A stretch of DNA of 13,854 nt from Tepidimonas sp. UBA997 (GCA_002291945.1 DBAZ01000081.1:1-13854); one strand, 5' to 3'. Positions 6,395-13,814 are shown, numbered from the stretch's first letter. The notes: generated by a model from the sequence alone, not told the origin. Numbers and translations: made by a program.

Positions 6395-7297
6395 ATGTCC
6401 TCCCTTCTGCACCCCATGCTCAACGTGGCCATCAAGGCTGCGCGGGCCGCCGGTACGGTCATCAACCGTGCCGCGCTCGATATCGAATCCGTCCGCGTGT
6501 CGGTCAAGCAGACCAATGACTTCGTCACCGAGGTCGATCAAGCAGCCGAGCAAGTCATCATCGAAACGCTGCTGGCCGCCTACCCGGATCATGGCATCTG
6601 GGCCGAAGAATCCGGGCGCCGGGAGGGCAAAGGCCATCAGGGCCGCCGCCATGTGTGGGTCATCGACCCGCTGGACGGCACCACCAACTTCATCCACGGC
6701 TTCCCGGTTTATTGCGTCAGCATTGCGCTGCTGGTGGACGGGCGTGCCGAGCAGGCCGTGATCTACGACCCAACCCGCAACGACCTGTTCTGCGCCACCC
6801 GTGGGCGCGGTGCCTACTTGAACGACCGTCGCATCCGGGTGGCCAAACGCACCCAGTTCAAGGACTGCCTGCTCAGCACCGGCTTTCCGTTCCGCCCGGG
6901 CGATCAGTTCCAGACCTTCATGCAGATGCTGCAGGACGTGATGCCCAAGGTGGCCGGCGTGCGCCGCCCCGGTGCCGCTGCGCTCGACTTGGCCTATGTG
7001 GCCGCTGGCTTTGCCGACGGCTTCTTTGAAACCGGCCTGAGCCCCTGGGACGTGGCAGCCGGTGCCCTGCTGGTGACCGAAGCCGGTGGGCTGGTGGGCA
7101 ACTTCACCGGCGAGGCCGACTTCCTGGAGCAGCGCGAATGCATGGCCGCCAACCCACGCATCTACGGCCAAATGGCCAGCCTGCTGGGCAAGTACAGCAA
7201 GTTTGCCAGCGCGGGCGACAAGGCGGCTGTGCGGCAGTCTGGTGCCAGCGAGCCCCAACATAGCGACCAAGACTCAACCGATGGACCCGACGCCTGA
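6395..7297 (+). CDS. suhB: Inositol monophosphatase family protein SuhB
   Basis: Encodes 300 residues. Mg2+-dependent phosphatase of the IMPase fold. In E. coli, SuhB also joins the rRNA antitermination complex and aids ribosome assembly. Seen: NDFVTEVD (41-48), WAEESG (69-74), the metal-binding VIDPLDGTTNFIHGFP (89-104; Asp91, Asp94) and LSPWDVAAGALLVTEAGG (215-232; Asp219). The core ends near residue 265; about 35 polar residues follow, longer than E. coli SuhB (267), rich in Ser, Gln and Asp and probably disordered. The ATG at 6395 gives MSSLLHPMLNVAIKAARAAG, in line with betaproteobacterial homologues; Met8 is an alternative. The last 17 bases overlap the next gene. Confidence 0.94.
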   Translation: MSSLLHPMLNVAIKAARAAGTVINRAALDIESVRVSVKQTNDFVTEVDQAAEQVIIETLLAAYPDHGIWAEESGRREGKGHQGRRHVWVIDPLDGTTNFIHGFPVYCVSIALLVDGRAEQAVIYDPTRNDLFCATRGRGAYLNDRRIRVAKRTQFKDCLLSTGFPFRPGDQFQTFMQMLQDVMPKVAGVRRPGAAALDLAYVAAGFADGFFETGLSPWDVAAGALLVTEAGGLVGNFTGEADFLEQRECMAANPRIYGQMASLLGKYSKFASAGDKAAVRQSGASEPQHSDQDSTDGPDA

Positions 7298-8051
7298 TGC
7301 CACCCGTCTGCCTGGGGAAGGCAGCCCTTTCTGGATTCAGTCGCCGCTCGACATCCGCCAGCAGTTCAAGTTGCTGGGTAAGCGGGGGGAACGCATCCGC
7401 CTCTGGTTCGGACCCGACGACTCCATTGTGTCTCTGGTGCTCGACGTCACCCAGTCGGGCGACATGGTGCTCGACGTGGGGCCCGATGCACGATCCAACC
7501 AGCGATTACTGGCTGCGGCTTGCGTGGTGATGCACGGCAGTCTGGACGGCGTCGACCTGAAGTGCTCCCTAGGCCCGATGCGCGAGACGATGCACGAGGG
7601 CTTGCCGGCCTTCAGTTGCACCTTGCCCCAACGCCTGCACCGGCTGCAACGGCGTGAATACCACCGCGTCTCCATTCCGGTGGGGCTGGCGGTGAAGTGC
7701 GAAATCCCCCCGCAGCTCAAGCCCGCAGACGCCGTACACCACTCCCGACGGGCGGTGCACCTGATCGACATTTCTCTGGGCGGCTTGGCGCTTGAAGAGG
7801 TACCGGGCTCTTCCCTGGAACTCAGCACGGGCATGATTCTGACCAACTGCCGACTGCAACTCGATGACATGGGCGTGATCCAGGTTGACCTGGAAATCCG
7901 CTATCTCTCTGAAATCCAGACCCGCAGCGGCCAGGTTCGGCGCAAGATGGGCGGCATGTTCAAGCGGTTGTCATCCGGTGGCGAAAACCTGATTCAGCGC
8001 TTCATCAACCGGCTGGATCTGGACAAGAAAACCCCAGGGCCTGGCACATGA
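7281..8051 (+). CDS. ycgR: YcgR-like flagellar brake protein (PilZ domain)
   Basis: Encodes 256 residues (E. coli YcgR is 244). The N-terminal half (about 15-110) looks like the YcgR PilZN domain. It is followed by a PilZ domain with RREYHR (124-129) and DISLGG (163-168), the two c-di-GMP-binding motifs (RxxxR and D/NxSxxG). The ending MGGMFKRLSSGGENLIQRFI is also YcgR-like. Such proteins bind the flagellar motor when c-di-GMP is high and slow swimming. No signal peptide or membrane segment is seen. The ATG at 7281 overlaps the end of suhB by 17 bases in another frame; an upstream in-frame GTG at 7242 is possible. No flagellar gene is in the window, so the motor role is inferred from family alone; another PilZ effector role is possible. 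Confidence 0.82.
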   Translation: MDPTPDATRLPGEGSPFWIQSPLDIRQQFKLLGKRGERIRLWFGPDDSIVSLVLDVTQSGDMVLDVGPDARSNQRLLAAACVVMHGSLDGVDLKCSLGPMRETMHEGLPAFSCTLPQRLHRLQRREYHRVSIPVGLAVKCEIPPQLKPADAVHHSRRAVHLIDISLGGLALEEVPGSSLELSTGMILTNCRLQLDDMGVIQVDLEIRYLSEIQTRSGQVRRKMGGMFKRLSSGGENLIQRFINRLDLDKKTPGPGT

Positions 8052-8118
8052 CGTCAATCCCGTTGCACTTAGGGCTTGAATGCGCCGATGGTTTTGACGC
8101 TTGGATGAAAGCCTTGCA

Positions 8119-10857
8119 GTGGAAGAAGATTTAATCAAATCAAAGACTTGTGACAATCAAAGGGTTTTCAAAGAGCCTCCGTCAAGCCATACCCCCATGA
8201 TGGCGCAGTACCTGCAGCTCAAAGCGGACTACCCAGCCACCCTGCTCTTTTACCGCATGGGTGACTTTTATGAGCTGTTCTACGAGGATGCCGAAAAAGC
8301 CGCGCGGCTGCTGGACATCACGCTGACCCAGCGTGGCCAGTCGGCTGGTCAGCCCGTGGTGATGGCGGGTGTTCCTTTTCACGCGGCGGACACCTATCTG
8401 GCCCGACTCATCAAGCTGGGCGAGTCGGTGGCCATCTGCGAACAGATCGGCGACCCCGCCACCTCCAAAGGTCCGGTGGAGCGCAAGGTCGTTCGCGTCG
8501 TCACGCCCGGCACGCTGGTCGATGCCGAACTGCTGAGTGACAAATCCGAATCGCTGTTGCTGGCGGTTCACACAGGTGCGCGTCACACCTGTGGACTGGC
8601 CTGGCTGAGCCTGACCCAAGGCGTGGTGCACCTGGCTCAATGCCCACGGGAAGAACTGCGCACCTGGATAGTCCGCATCGGGCCCAGTGAGTTGCTGTAC
8701 AGCGCCGAAGTCACCCCTTCTTTCGAGCAGGAACTGCACGATATCCAGCGCCAGTGGCCCTATCTGGCGCCTTCGGGTGGGGGGGCGCGGCTGACCCTCG
8801 GGATCCGGCCAGCCTGGAGTTTTGACGCCGGACTGGGTGAAAGGAAGCTGACGCAGCAACTGCAAACGGCGCATCTCGCGGCCTGGGGCGCACATACGTT
8901 GAACGAGGCACAGGCTGCCGCTTCTGCGCTGCTGGACTACGCCGAACACACGCAAGGGCGCTCATTGGGCCATGTGCAGCGCTTGCAGGTGGTCAAGCCC
9001 CAGGAAGTGATCGATCTGCCCGCCACCACACGACGCAATCTTGAACTCACCCAGACTTTGCGTGGCGAAAGCGCACCGACCTTGCTGTCCCTGCTGGACA
9101 CCTGCCAGACCGGCATGGGCAGCCGCCTGCTCAAGCGCTGGCTGCTGGAGCCTCCACGGGAGCGATCCGTGGCCCGGCAGCGATTGCAGGCGATCCACAC
9201 CCTCAGGCAAGGTTGGGTTGAACCCGTCCAGCAAGCCTTGAAAGGGGCCAGCGATATCGAACGCATCACCGCGCGATGCGCCCTGCGGCAGGTGCGCCCG
9301 CGTGAGCTGGTGGCTCTGGCGCGGACGCTGGAACGAGCCCGCCAACTGGGCAAGCAGATGCAGCAGGCTCTGGCCCCTCAAGCAGACCCATCTCCTGAGC
9401 CGAATGCGCTCGGGCTCCTGAGCGAGCATGCACAGCGCCTGCTGACACCCGTGGCCTGTCTGGAACTGCTGCAACGGGCGCTGCTGCCCGAGCCGGCAGC
9501 ACTCGTTCGCGACGGTGGGGTCATCAACCCCGGGTTTGACTCAGAGCTGGACGCATGGCGTGCCATCCAGACGCATGCAGACAGCTTTTTGCTGGAATTG
9601 GAATCCCGAGAGCGTGAACGCACCGGCATTGCGAATCTGCGCGTCCAATTCAACAAGGTGCATGGCTTTTTCATCGAAGTCACTCAGGGGCAGCTCAACA
9701 AGGTGCCCGACGACTACCGCCGCCGCCAGACGCTCAAGAATGCCGAACGCTTCATCACCCCAGAACTCAAAGCCTTCGAAGACAAGACGCTGAGTGCCCA
9801 GGAACGCGCACTGGCGCGGGAAAAATGGCTGTACGAAGCCCTTCTGGATGCCCTGCAGCCGGCGATTGGCCCCCTGACGACGGTGGCCGGTTCGGTCGCG
9901 ACCCTGGATGCGCTGTGCGCCCTGGCTGAACGATCACTGACCTTGAACTGGCAGGCCCCGGAGTTCACTGTGGAGCCATGCATCGAAATCCGTGCGGGGC
10001 GCCACCCGGTCGTCGAAGCCCGTCTGGGCGAAACCTCAGGTGCACCGTTCATCCCCAACGACACCGTCATGGGCCCCAAGGCCCGCATGCAAGTGATCAC
10101 CGGCCCCAACATGGGGGGCAAATCCACCTACATGCGGCAGGTGGCGGTGATCGCCCTGCTCGCCAGCATGGGCAGCTACGTGCCTGCACAGCGCTGCCGC
10201 TTGGGGCCGCTGGACGCCATCCACACCCGCATCGGGGCCGCCGACGACCTGGCCAACGCCCAGTCCACCTTCATGCTGGAAATGACCGAAGCGGCGCAAA
10301 TCCTGCACAGTGCCGGCCCACACAGTCTCGTGCTGATGGACGAGATCGGCCGTGGCACCTCGACCTTTGACGGGTTGGCCCTGGCTGGAGCCATTGCCAG
10401 CCACTTGCACGATAAAGTCAAAGCGTTCACCCTGTTTGCCACGCATTACTTCGAGTTGACCGAACTTCCTGCGCGCCATCACGCGGCTGTGAACGTCCAT
10501 GTCAGTGCCGTCGAAGGCAAAGGACGCGACATCGTCTTCCTGCACCAGATCGAGCCCGGCCCCGCCAGCCGCAGCTATGGAGTCCAGGTGGCCCGATTGG
10601 CTGGGGTGCCGGTGGGGGTCGTCCAGCAGGCGCGGCATGCACTGGAAGCACTGGAGGCCCTGAGCACGAAGTCCCATGCACAGATTGACCTGTTCGCCGC
10701 CCCGCCTGAATCAGCCACCCCCGAGCCCAGCGCAGTGGAAGAGGCCTTGGCGGCCATCGACCCGGACTTGCTGACACCCCGCGAAGCCCTCGAAACGCTT
10801 TACCGTTTGCGTCAACAGTTGCCAAACCCCACCCGAACCCGTGGTTCGGTACAATGA
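8119..10857 (+). CDS. mutS: DNA mismatch repair protein MutS
   Basis: Encodes about 912 residues from the GTG at 8119. MutS is the ATPase that finds mismatches and recruits MutL. Seen: the mismatch-wedge FYE in YRMGDFYELF (50-52), ESVAICEQIGDPATSKGPVE, Walker A GPNMGGKST (662-670), LVLMDEIGRGTSTFDG with the Walker B Asp741-Glu742, and FATHYFELTELP. QIDLF (855-859) near the end fits a beta-clamp-binding motif. Start choice: the conserved SSHTPMM lies just upstream of the first in-frame ATG (8197), so translation should begin earlier. Only GTG 8119 (with GAAAG seven bases before) or TTG 8101 is available. Bases 8130-8175 are AT-rich compared with the gene body, so a start at 8197 with a clipped N-terminus remains possible. 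The 67-base spacer after ycgR shows no convincing promoter. Confidence 0.95.
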   Translation: MEEDLIKSKTCDNQRVFKEPPSSHTPMMAQYLQLKADYPATLLFYRMGDFYELFYEDAEKAARLLDITLTQRGQSAGQPVVMAGVPFHAADTYLARLIKLGESVAICEQIGDPATSKGPVERKVVRVVTPGTLVDAELLSDKSESLLLAVHTGARHTCGLAWLSLTQGVVHLAQCPREELRTWIVRIGPSELLYSAEVTPSFEQELHDIQRQWPYLAPSGGGARLTLGIRPAWSFDAGLGERKLTQQLQTAHLAAWGAHTLNEAQAAASALLDYAEHTQGRSLGHVQRLQVVKPQEVIDLPATTRRNLELTQTLRGESAPTLLSLLDTCQTGMGSRLLKRWLLEPPRERSVARQRLQAIHTLRQGWVEPVQQALKGASDIERITARCALRQVRPRELVALARTLERARQLGKQMQQALAPQADPSPEPNALGLLSEHAQRLLTPVACLELLQRALLPEPAALVRDGGVINPGFDSELDAWRAIQTHADSFLLELESRERERTGIANLRVQFNKVHGFFIEVTQGQLNKVPDDYRRRQTLKNAERFITPELKAFEDKTLSAQERALAREKWLYEALLDALQPAIGPLTTVAGSVATLDALCALAERSLTLNWQAPEFTVEPCIEIRAGRHPVVEARLGETSGAPFIPNDTVMGPKARMQVITGPNMGGKSTYMRQVAVIALLASMGSYVPAQRCRLGPLDAIHTRIGAADDLANAQSTFMLEMTEAAQILHSAGPHSLVLMDEIGRGTSTFDGLALAGAIASHLHDKVKAFTLFATHYFELTELPARHHAAVNVHVSAVEGKGRDIVFLHQIEPGPASRSYGVQVARLAGVPVGVVQQARHALEALEALSTKSHAQIDLFAAPPESATPEPSAVEEALAAIDPDLLTPREALETLYRLRQQLPNPTRTRGSVQ
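10833..10855 (+). promoter_or_regulatory. Dyad and TACAAT box at the mutS/methyltransferase junction
   Basis: CCGAACC (10833-10839) and GGTTCGG (10843-10849) form a perfect 7-bp inverted repeat with a 3-base loop in the last codons of mutS. TACAAT (10850-10855), a good -10 hexamer, directly follows and overlaps the mutS stop. A start about seven bases on would give a leader of some 30 bases with GGAG at 10883-10886, five bases before the next ATG. No -35 was recognised; the dyad could be an operator or an RNA hairpin. Confidence 0.4.
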
Positions 10858-10891
10858 ATCTAAATCCGTCAATATACCAACCGGAGTATTT

Positions 10892-11590
10892 ATGCACACC
10901 GCCGTCCACGCATTGAATGTCGATAAAGCCCGCTTCAATATGATCGAGCAGCAGATTCGGCCCTGGGAAGTCCTGGATGCGCGCATTCTGTCGCTGTTGT
11001 CTGACGTTCGGCGTGAGCAGTTTGTGCCCGAAGCTTTCCAGGCACTGGCGCTGGCCGATCTGGAGATTCCGCTGAGTCAGCCTGTGGTGGATGGGGAGTG
11101 CATGTGGCCGCCCAAAGTGGAGGCCCGTGCCCTGCAGGACCTCGACCTCCAGCCCACGGACAGCGTTCTCGAAATCGGGACCGGGTCTGGCTACATGGCC
11201 GCACTCACGGGCAAACTGGCTGCTCAGGTGCTGTCGATCGAGATCAACCCCGTGCTGGCCCAACAAGCCAAAACGCATCTGCAAGCCGTCGGGGCCGACA
11301 ACGTGGAAGTCAAAGTCGCCGATGCCGCAGCCCACCGTTTTGCGGCTTGCCTGCCACAGGCCCCCTACGACGCCATTCTGATCGGTGGCTCCATGGCTGA
11401 AGTCCCTGCCGACTTGCTGGAACTGTTGCGCGTGGGTGGTCGTCTTTTCGCCGTGGTCGGCCATGAGCCGATGATGCGAGCCACGCTCGTGCGACGCACG
11501 GGGGAAAAGGCCTACCACACTGAGCAGCCCTGGGACATTGTGGTGCCTCGGATGCGCCATTTCCCGGAACCCAGCCGCTTTCATTTCTGA
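10892..11590 (+). CDS. PIMT-like SAM-dependent methyltransferase
   Basis: Encodes 232 residues, similar in length and order to protein-L-isoaspartate O-methyltransferase (Pcm, about 208). A helical N-terminus with FNMIEQQIRPWEVLDARIL (15-33) and REQFVPEAF (41-49) precedes a Rossmann core. SAM motif I is VLEIGTGSGYMAALTGKLA (92-110), followed by IEINP (116-120) and PYDAILIGGS (158-167). The isoaspartate-site signature of true PIMTs (a G-x-G/Q-TIS-P-type motif before motif I) is not seen; the equivalent stretch is IPLSQPVVDGECMWPPKVEA (59-78). Repair of isoaspartate is therefore doubtful and the substrate unknown. The Shine-Dalgarno GGAG at 10883 supports the ATG at 10892. It heads a cluster with a rhodanese (12-base gap) and tolC, suggesting an envelope or export link. 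Confidence 0.85.
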   Translation: MHTAVHALNVDKARFNMIEQQIRPWEVLDARILSLLSDVRREQFVPEAFQALALADLEIPLSQPVVDGECMWPPKVEARALQDLDLQPTDSVLEIGTGSGYMAALTGKLAAQVLSIEINPVLAQQAKTHLQAVGADNVEVKVADAAAHRFAACLPQAPYDAILIGGSMAEVPADLLELLRVGGRLFAVVGHEPMMRATLVRRTGEKAYHTEQPWDIVVPRMRHFPEPSRFHF

Positions 11591-11602
11591 TCCGAGCATC
11601 CC

Positions 11603-11950
11603 TTGATTGACGCCATTCAACCAGCACAAATCGACGCATGGATCCAGCAGAACCAGGCTGCGGGTCACGCCCAACCCGTGATTCTGGATGTTCGGGAGCC
11701 CTGGGAGGTGCAACGCGCCAGCGTCAGGCCAGCGGGCTTCACGCTGATCACGATGCCCATGGCCAGCATTGCGGCACGACTGGCTGAATTGCCACGCCAT
11801 CAACCCATCGCCTGCCTCTGCCATCATGGGGCTCGCAGTGCACAAGTCGCGCATTTCCTGAAAAATCAAGGTTTTGAACATGTCTTCAACATCAGCGGAG
11901 GCATCCATCGGTGGTCGGACGAAGTGGATTCGACCGTCCCCCGATATTGA
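11603..11950 (+). CDS. Single-domain rhodanese-like sulfurtransferase
   Basis: Encodes 115 residues, one rhodanese domain of the GlpE/PspE size class. Seen: VILDVREPWEV (26-36), the active-site loop CHHGARS (73-79) with Cys73 as the likely persulfide-forming residue, Cys71 two residues before it, and FNISGGIHRWSDEVD (95-109). No signal peptide is seen, so a cytoplasmic location is likely. No ATG is available at the right place; TTG at 11603 follows an in-frame stop 15 bases upstream (the stop of the preceding gene) and has CGAG six bases before it. The substrate is unknown. It lies between the methyltransferase and tolC with gaps of 12 and 29 bases, consistent with an operon. Confidence 0.88.
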   Translation: MIDAIQPAQIDAWIQQNQAAGHAQPVILDVREPWEVQRASVRPAGFTLITMPMASIAARLAELPRHQPIACLCHHGARSAQVAHFLKNQGFEHVFNISGGIHRWSDEVDSTVPRY

Positions 11951-11979
11951 ACCCCGTTGACCACCAGATTCACATACGC

Positions 11980-13356
11980 ATGACCCTCTTTTCGTCATCG
12001 GCCCAGCCATCGCGCTCCGCTGTCACGCCCATCGACTCAAGTCAAGGACACTGGCTCAAGGCCCTCGGGCTGGTGGCTGGCCTGACGCTGGGGTCGGCAC
12101 ACGCCCAAAGCCTGGTTGAACTGGTCGAAGCCGCCCGCGTGTACGATGCCAGTTTTCTGGGTGCACAAGCCCAGTTCGAGGCAGACCAGGCCAGAGCGGC
12201 GCAAGCCCGATCCGGCGTCTTGCCCTCCGTTGGTCTGAGCGCGGGCACCCACTGGACCCATACCGACAGCAGCCTGGCTGGTTTGGATCGAACCACGAAT
12301 AGCCAGAACGTCACGCTGGCGGCCAGCCAACCACTTTTTCGCCCGGCCAACCGGATCGCCATGGAGCAGGCGGAACAATCACGCACGATCGCCCAGGAGC
12401 GGCTGCGCATGGCAGAGCAGGATCTGATCGTCCGAACGTCTCAGGCCTATTTCGACGTCTTGGCCGCACAAGACACACTGACTTTCGTTCAGGCTCAGAA
12501 AGTGGCGGTTTCTCAGCAGTTGGCGGCTGCCAGACGCAATTTCGAGGTCGGCACCAGCACGATCACCGACACCCGAGAAGCCCAGGCTCGCTTCGACCTC
12601 GTCGTTGCGCAGGAAATCGCTGCAGCCAATGACCTCCGGGTCAAGAAACTGGCGCTGGATCAACGGGTCGGTCGCCCCAACGTGCAACCCTGGCGACTGG
12701 CTGAAAATGCCGCCCTGCCCGCGCTGTCCCCGGAACCCATCGACCACTGGGTCACCCGGGCTGAAGCCGAGCATCCGCAGGTGCGTCAGGCCCAGTCCGC
12801 GCTGGCTATCGCCCAACTCGACGTCGAACGCGCCGAATCCGCCAAAGGCCCCACGCTGGATGCCGTGGCCCAATATCAAATCGCTCGCGGCCCCACTCAA
12901 TCGGGCCCCTTGAACTACGTCAGAAACAACAATGCCACGGTCGGTGTGCAATTCAACATGCCGCTGTACACGGGCGGCGCGGTCCGAAACCGTATTGCGG
13001 AGGCAGTCGCCCTGGAAGAACGTTCACGCACCGACCTTGAAGCCGCTCGCCGTGGTGTGACGCAAGCCACCCGAGCTGCTTTCTTTGGCGTGCAGTCCGG
13101 CATGGGTCAAGCCGCCGCCCTTGAAGCGGCTGTCGCCTCCAGCCAGAGTGCCCTTGAGGCGAACCAACTCGGTTACCAAGTTGGCGTGCGGATCAATATC
13201 GACGTGCTTAACGCGCAGAGCCAACTGTTCCAGACCAAGGCCAGCCTTGCACGAGCCCGCTATGACGTGCTGGTGGGGCAACTGAGACTCCAACAGGCCA
13301 GTGGTGTACTCGTGGCTGACGATCTTCAAGCTATCAACCGCTTGCTGGTGCCCTGA
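11980..13356 (+). CDS. tolC: TolC family outer membrane channel protein
   Basis: Encodes 458 residues. TolC-type proteins form trimeric outer-membrane channel-tunnels for type I secretion and tripartite efflux. A signal peptide is visible: a long polar n-region, hydrophobic LKALGLVAGLTLG, and a likely cut after AHA (residue 42). The mature protein begins QSLVELVEAARVYDASFLGA, typical of TolC. Two outer-membrane-efflux repeats follow (about 50-230 and 265-450), with long Ala/Gln/Glu-rich helices. FNMPLYTGGAVRNRIAEA marks the second repeat, and the end is LQQASGVLVADDLQAINRLL. The ATG at 11980 puts the signal peptide at a usual, if long, distance; no clear Shine-Dalgarno. No inner-membrane pump or adaptor gene is next to it, so it may serve several transporters. 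A hairpin lies 26 bases after the stop. Confidence 0.94.
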   Translation: MTLFSSSAQPSRSAVTPIDSSQGHWLKALGLVAGLTLGSAHAQSLVELVEAARVYDASFLGAQAQFEADQARAAQARSGVLPSVGLSAGTHWTHTDSSLAGLDRTTNSQNVTLAASQPLFRPANRIAMEQAEQSRTIAQERLRMAEQDLIVRTSQAYFDVLAAQDTLTFVQAQKVAVSQQLAAARRNFEVGTSTITDTREAQARFDLVVAQEIAAANDLRVKKLALDQRVGRPNVQPWRLAENAALPALSPEPIDHWVTRAEAEHPQVRQAQSALAIAQLDVERAESAKGPTLDAVAQYQIARGPTQSGPLNYVRNNNATVGVQFNMPLYTGGAVRNRIAEAVALEERSRTDLEAARRGVTQATRAAFFGVQSGMGQAAALEAAVASSQSALEANQLGYQVGVRINIDVLNAQSQLFQTKASLARARYDVLVGQLRLQQASGVLVADDLQAINRLLVP

Positions 13357-13382
13357 GCCATTCTTTGAAAGATTGGGTTGAC

Positions 13383-13407
13383 GCCCATCCCGCCCGGCGG
13401 GATGGGC
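13383..13407 (+). terminator. Strong hairpin downstream of tolC
   Basis: GCCCATCCCGC (13383-13393) is perfectly complementary to GCGGGATGGGC (13397-13407), an 11-bp stem with a 3-base loop, 26 bases after the tolC stop. No T-run follows on either strand. It may end or protect the tolC mRNA as a 3' stem, but it is not a standard intrinsic terminator. Confidence 0.5.
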
Positions 13408-13459
13408 CCAGATGCTCGTCGCTCGGAAACAATGCCCGCGACGAATCCAAAGAGGTAGA

Positions 13460-13484
13460 AATTTGCCCATAGTTCATGCAAATT
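13460..13484. repeat. Small AT-rich inverted repeat
   Basis: AATTTGC (13460-13466) pairs with GCAAATT (13478-13484) across an 11-base loop; with one bulge the match extends outward (GAAATTTGC/GCAAATTTTC). It could be a weak operator or part of an RNA structure; no gene start is next to it. Confidence 0.3.
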
Positions 13485-13572
13485 TTCCTGCAAGACAGCC
13501 GCAAGTCCTTGTCGCACCTAACAAAAACTGGCTTCTTGGGTGAGCTGCGTAGTAAAACCCAGGGAAAAACAA

Positions 13573-13597
13573 AAAAGCCACCGCGAAGGTGGCTTTT
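13573..13597 (-). terminator. Intrinsic terminator of tRNA-Ser, possibly bidirectional
   Basis: AAAAGCCACC (13573-13582) pairs with GGTGGCTTTT (13588-13597) around GCGAA. Read on the minus strand, the stem is followed by a T-run (TTTTTTG then TTTTT), and it lies 73 bases past the tRNA 3' end. On the plus strand only four T residues follow, so it may also stop transcripts from the tolC side less efficiently. Confidence 0.8.
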
Positions 13598-13670
13598 GGG
13601 TGGTCAATGTTGGCTAACATCAAGACTTCGCAACTCGTCTGTTTTGCTGTAAGTCGTTGGTTTGATTGGG

Positions 13671-13763
13671 TGGCGGAGCGAGAGGGATTCGAACCCTCGA
13701 TGAGACTCTACATCCCATACTCCCTTAGCAGGGGAGCACCTTCGGCCACTCGGTCATCGCTCC
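13671..13763 (-). tRNA. tRNA-Ser (anticodon GCU)
   Basis: 93 bases on the minus strand with a complete cloverleaf. The acceptor GGAGCGA pairs with TCGCTCC, followed by discriminator G and an encoded CCA (13673-13671). The anticodon stem CTCCC/GGGAG encloses loop CTGCTAA, with anticodon GCT at 13729-13727, reading AGC/AGU serine codons. A long class II variable arm (ATGGGA/TCTCAT with one G-U pair) and the T-arm GAGGG-TTCGAAT-CCCTC are present. The long variable arm and G73 are serine features. A CATAAT box lies 10 bases upstream and an intrinsic terminator downstream. Confidence 0.97.
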
Positions 13764-13772
13764 GAACCCCGT

Positions 13773-13778
13773 ATTATG
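13773..13778 (-). promoter_or_regulatory. Candidate -10 box of tRNA-Ser
   Basis: The minus strand reads CATAAT at 13778-13773, 9 bases upstream of the mature tRNA 5' end. It is followed by GC-rich CGGGG, which resembles a stringent-type discriminator. No TTGACA-like -35 is found at 16-18 bases; the repeat at 13793-13814 occupies that place. Confidence 0.45.
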
Positions 13779-13792
13779 CCTGAAAACGGGGG

Positions 13793-13814
13793 CTTATTTG
13801 CTGGTCTTATTTGC
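13793..13814. repeat. 9-bp tandem repeat upstream of tRNA-Ser
   Basis: CTTATTTGC occurs at 13793-13801 and 13806-13814, a 13-base period. On the minus strand this is GCAAATAAG twice. The first copy met on that strand carries the stop codon of the partial upstream frame, and the second covers the -35 position of the tRNA promoter. A small duplication of a gene end is the simplest reading. Confidence 0.45.

Larger units (their letters stand above)
13357..13670. other. 314-base spacer between tolC and tRNA-Ser
   Basis: No credible gene is seen. It holds a long perfect hairpin (13383-13407), a looser AT-rich inverted repeat (13460-13484) and the terminator at 13573-13597. Bases 13408-13572 are less GC-rich than the flanking genes. 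Short open frames here lack a plausible start, ribosome site or recognisable protein. A small RNA ending at the 13573-13597 hairpin on the plus strand cannot be excluded. Confidence 0.6.

Noticed and set aside
10502..12010. 502-codon open frame on the minus strand opposite the end of mutS, the methyltransferase and rhodanese
   Set aside because: It is a shadow frame; its translation shows no family features, and the plus strand carries three recognisable protein segments.
13326..13517. Minus-strand open frame of 63 codons overlapping the end of tolC
   Set aside because: It starts at GTG without a ribosome site, crosses the 13383-13407 hairpin and has no recognisable protein features.
13589..13783. 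Plus-strand open frame of 64 codons
   Set aside because: It runs across the tRNA-Ser gene in antisense, a common false call.
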